Below the pieces are notes generated by a model that did not search any database, was not told the origin of the DNA, and saw only the letters and a program-made list of their open reading frames with translations. This document shows positions 4,805 to 5,439 of a DNA stretch of 5,439 nt, piece by piece. The stretch is from Gammaproteobacteria bacterium (GTDB lineage Bacteria; Pseudomonadota; Gammaproteobacteria; J044): NCBI GenBank assembly GCA_026995955.1, contig JALWNJ010000150.1, positions 1-5,439 on the forward strand. The letters run 5' to 3'. The stretch's first letter is position 1. Each line of letters begins with the position of its first letter. The translations under genes and the position numbers were made by a program.

Positions 4805-5439
4805 GTATGGACACTCGAAAGCGCCTGCTCCTCCTCGGCCTGTTGGTGATGGGGCTGTTCCTGTTCGAATCGCTTGTCCTGCACGGCCTGCACACGATGG
4901 AAGAACGCTGGATGGATGTCCTGATCCGCCAGCGCGCCGCGCAGCTGCCGCCCGATCCACGCATCCTGGTCATCGACATCGACGAACGCAGCCTGGCGAA
5001 GATGAACGAAAGCGTCGGCCGCTACCCCTGGCCGCGTGCCGTGCATGCCGAACTGGTGGAGGCCCTGGAGGCGCTGCAGCCGGCCGCCATCGTGTTCGAC
5101 ATCCTGTTCACCGACCGCGATGCCGACCACCCCGACAGCGACCGGTACTTTTCCGAGGTGCTGGCAGCGAACGATAATGTCTACCTGCCCATGCTGCGCC
5201 TGCCACAGCAGAACGACGGCAACGGCCTGCCCCTGGGCCGCTTCGGCGAGGCTCTGGGCTTCATCCCCACCGAACACGCCGAACCCGAGGCCCGCGTGGC
5301 ACTGGCCCTGCCCGATGCCGTCGATCCGGCCGGCTGGCGGCTGGGGCTGATCAATTTCGAGGAAGACAGCGACGGGGTCGGTCGTCACTACCTCGCCTGG
5401 ATGGAGGCATACGGATGGCTCATCCCCTCCCTGCCCGCC
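4789..5439 (+). CDS. CHASE2-domain membrane sensor protein, N-terminal part
   Basis: The first 217 residues are present and the frame is open at the window edge. A membrane segment (residues 12-31, RLLLLGLLVMGLFLFESLVL) follows a basic N-terminus. Then comes an extracytoplasmic CHASE2 sensor: ERWMDVLIR, DPRILVIDIDERSL (56-69), the GRYPWPR block (77-83), and PAAIVFDILFTDRD. CHASE2 domains sit in front of adenylate/guanylate cyclases, GGDEF/EAL enzymes, histidine kinases or serine/threonine kinases; the output domain here is outside the window and cannot be told. I chose the ATG at 4789 (agg at 4778-4780, eight bases upstream); 4807 is an alternative start. The gene is divergent from msrP across 103 bases. 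Confidence 0.88.
   Translation, partial: MSLRIGMDTRKRLLLLGLLVMGLFLFESLVLHGLHTMEERWMDVLIRQRAAQLPPDPRILVIDIDERSLAKMNESVGRYPWPRAVHAELVEALEALQPAAIVFDILFTDRDADHPDSDRYFSEVLAANDNVYLPMLRLPQQNDGNGLPLGRFGEALGFIPTEHAEPEARVALALPDAVDPAGWRLGLINFEEDSDGVGRHYLAWMEAYGWLIPSLPA

Noticed and set aside
3855..5177. 440-codon + strand open frame over msrP into the CHASE2 gene
   Set aside because: It is antisense to msrP and then out of frame with CHASE2; the sequence is low complexity with no family signal.

Overview
The window looks like a piece of a GC-rich, flagellated proteobacterial chromosome, most likely gammaproteobacterial. The evidence is a flgA-flgM-flgN-PilZ flagellar cluster of the kind seen in Pseudomonas and its relatives, an almost perfect sigma-28 (FliA) promoter in front of flgM, and a periplasmic msrPQ methionine sulfoxide repair pair. 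I cannot name a genus. No RNA genes, CRISPR arrays, insertion sequences or transposases are visible.

Left edge (1-736): this is the anomalous part. Bases 1-156 are the reverse complement of 293-448 with only two mismatches, around a unique 136-base centre. The + strand carries the end of a chemoreceptor-type zinc-binding (CZB) domain that reads to 736. The - strand carries the end of a methyl-accepting chemotaxis protein signalling domain running into the start of the same CZB domain and off the edge. The intact gene would be chemoreceptor signalling domain followed by CZB, but here the two parts meet head to head. A fold-back chimera or assembly end artefact is the simplest reading. A real inverted partial duplication is the alternative.

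Flagellar block (+ strand, 733-3139): flgA (P-ring chaperone) starts inside the stop codon of the CZB gene. A 96-base gap then carries the sigma-28 promoter, followed by flgM (anti-sigma-28), flgN (export chaperone for the hook-filament junction proteins FlgK/FlgL), a 107-base gap, and a YcgR/FlgZ-type PilZ c-di-GMP effector. Together these cover P-ring assembly, late-gene timing, junction protein export and c-di-GMP control of motility.

Repair block (- strand, 4685-3082): msrP (Tat-exported molybdenum methionine sulfoxide reductase catalytic subunit) and msrQ (haem membrane subunit) overlap by one base. The 3' end of msrQ overlaps the 3' end of the PilZ gene by 58 bases, tail to tail.

Right edge (4686-5439): a 103-base divergent intergenic region holds a perfect 15-base palindrome and further inverted repeats. 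It is followed by the first 217 codons of a membrane protein with a CHASE2 sensor domain, whose output domain lies outside the window.
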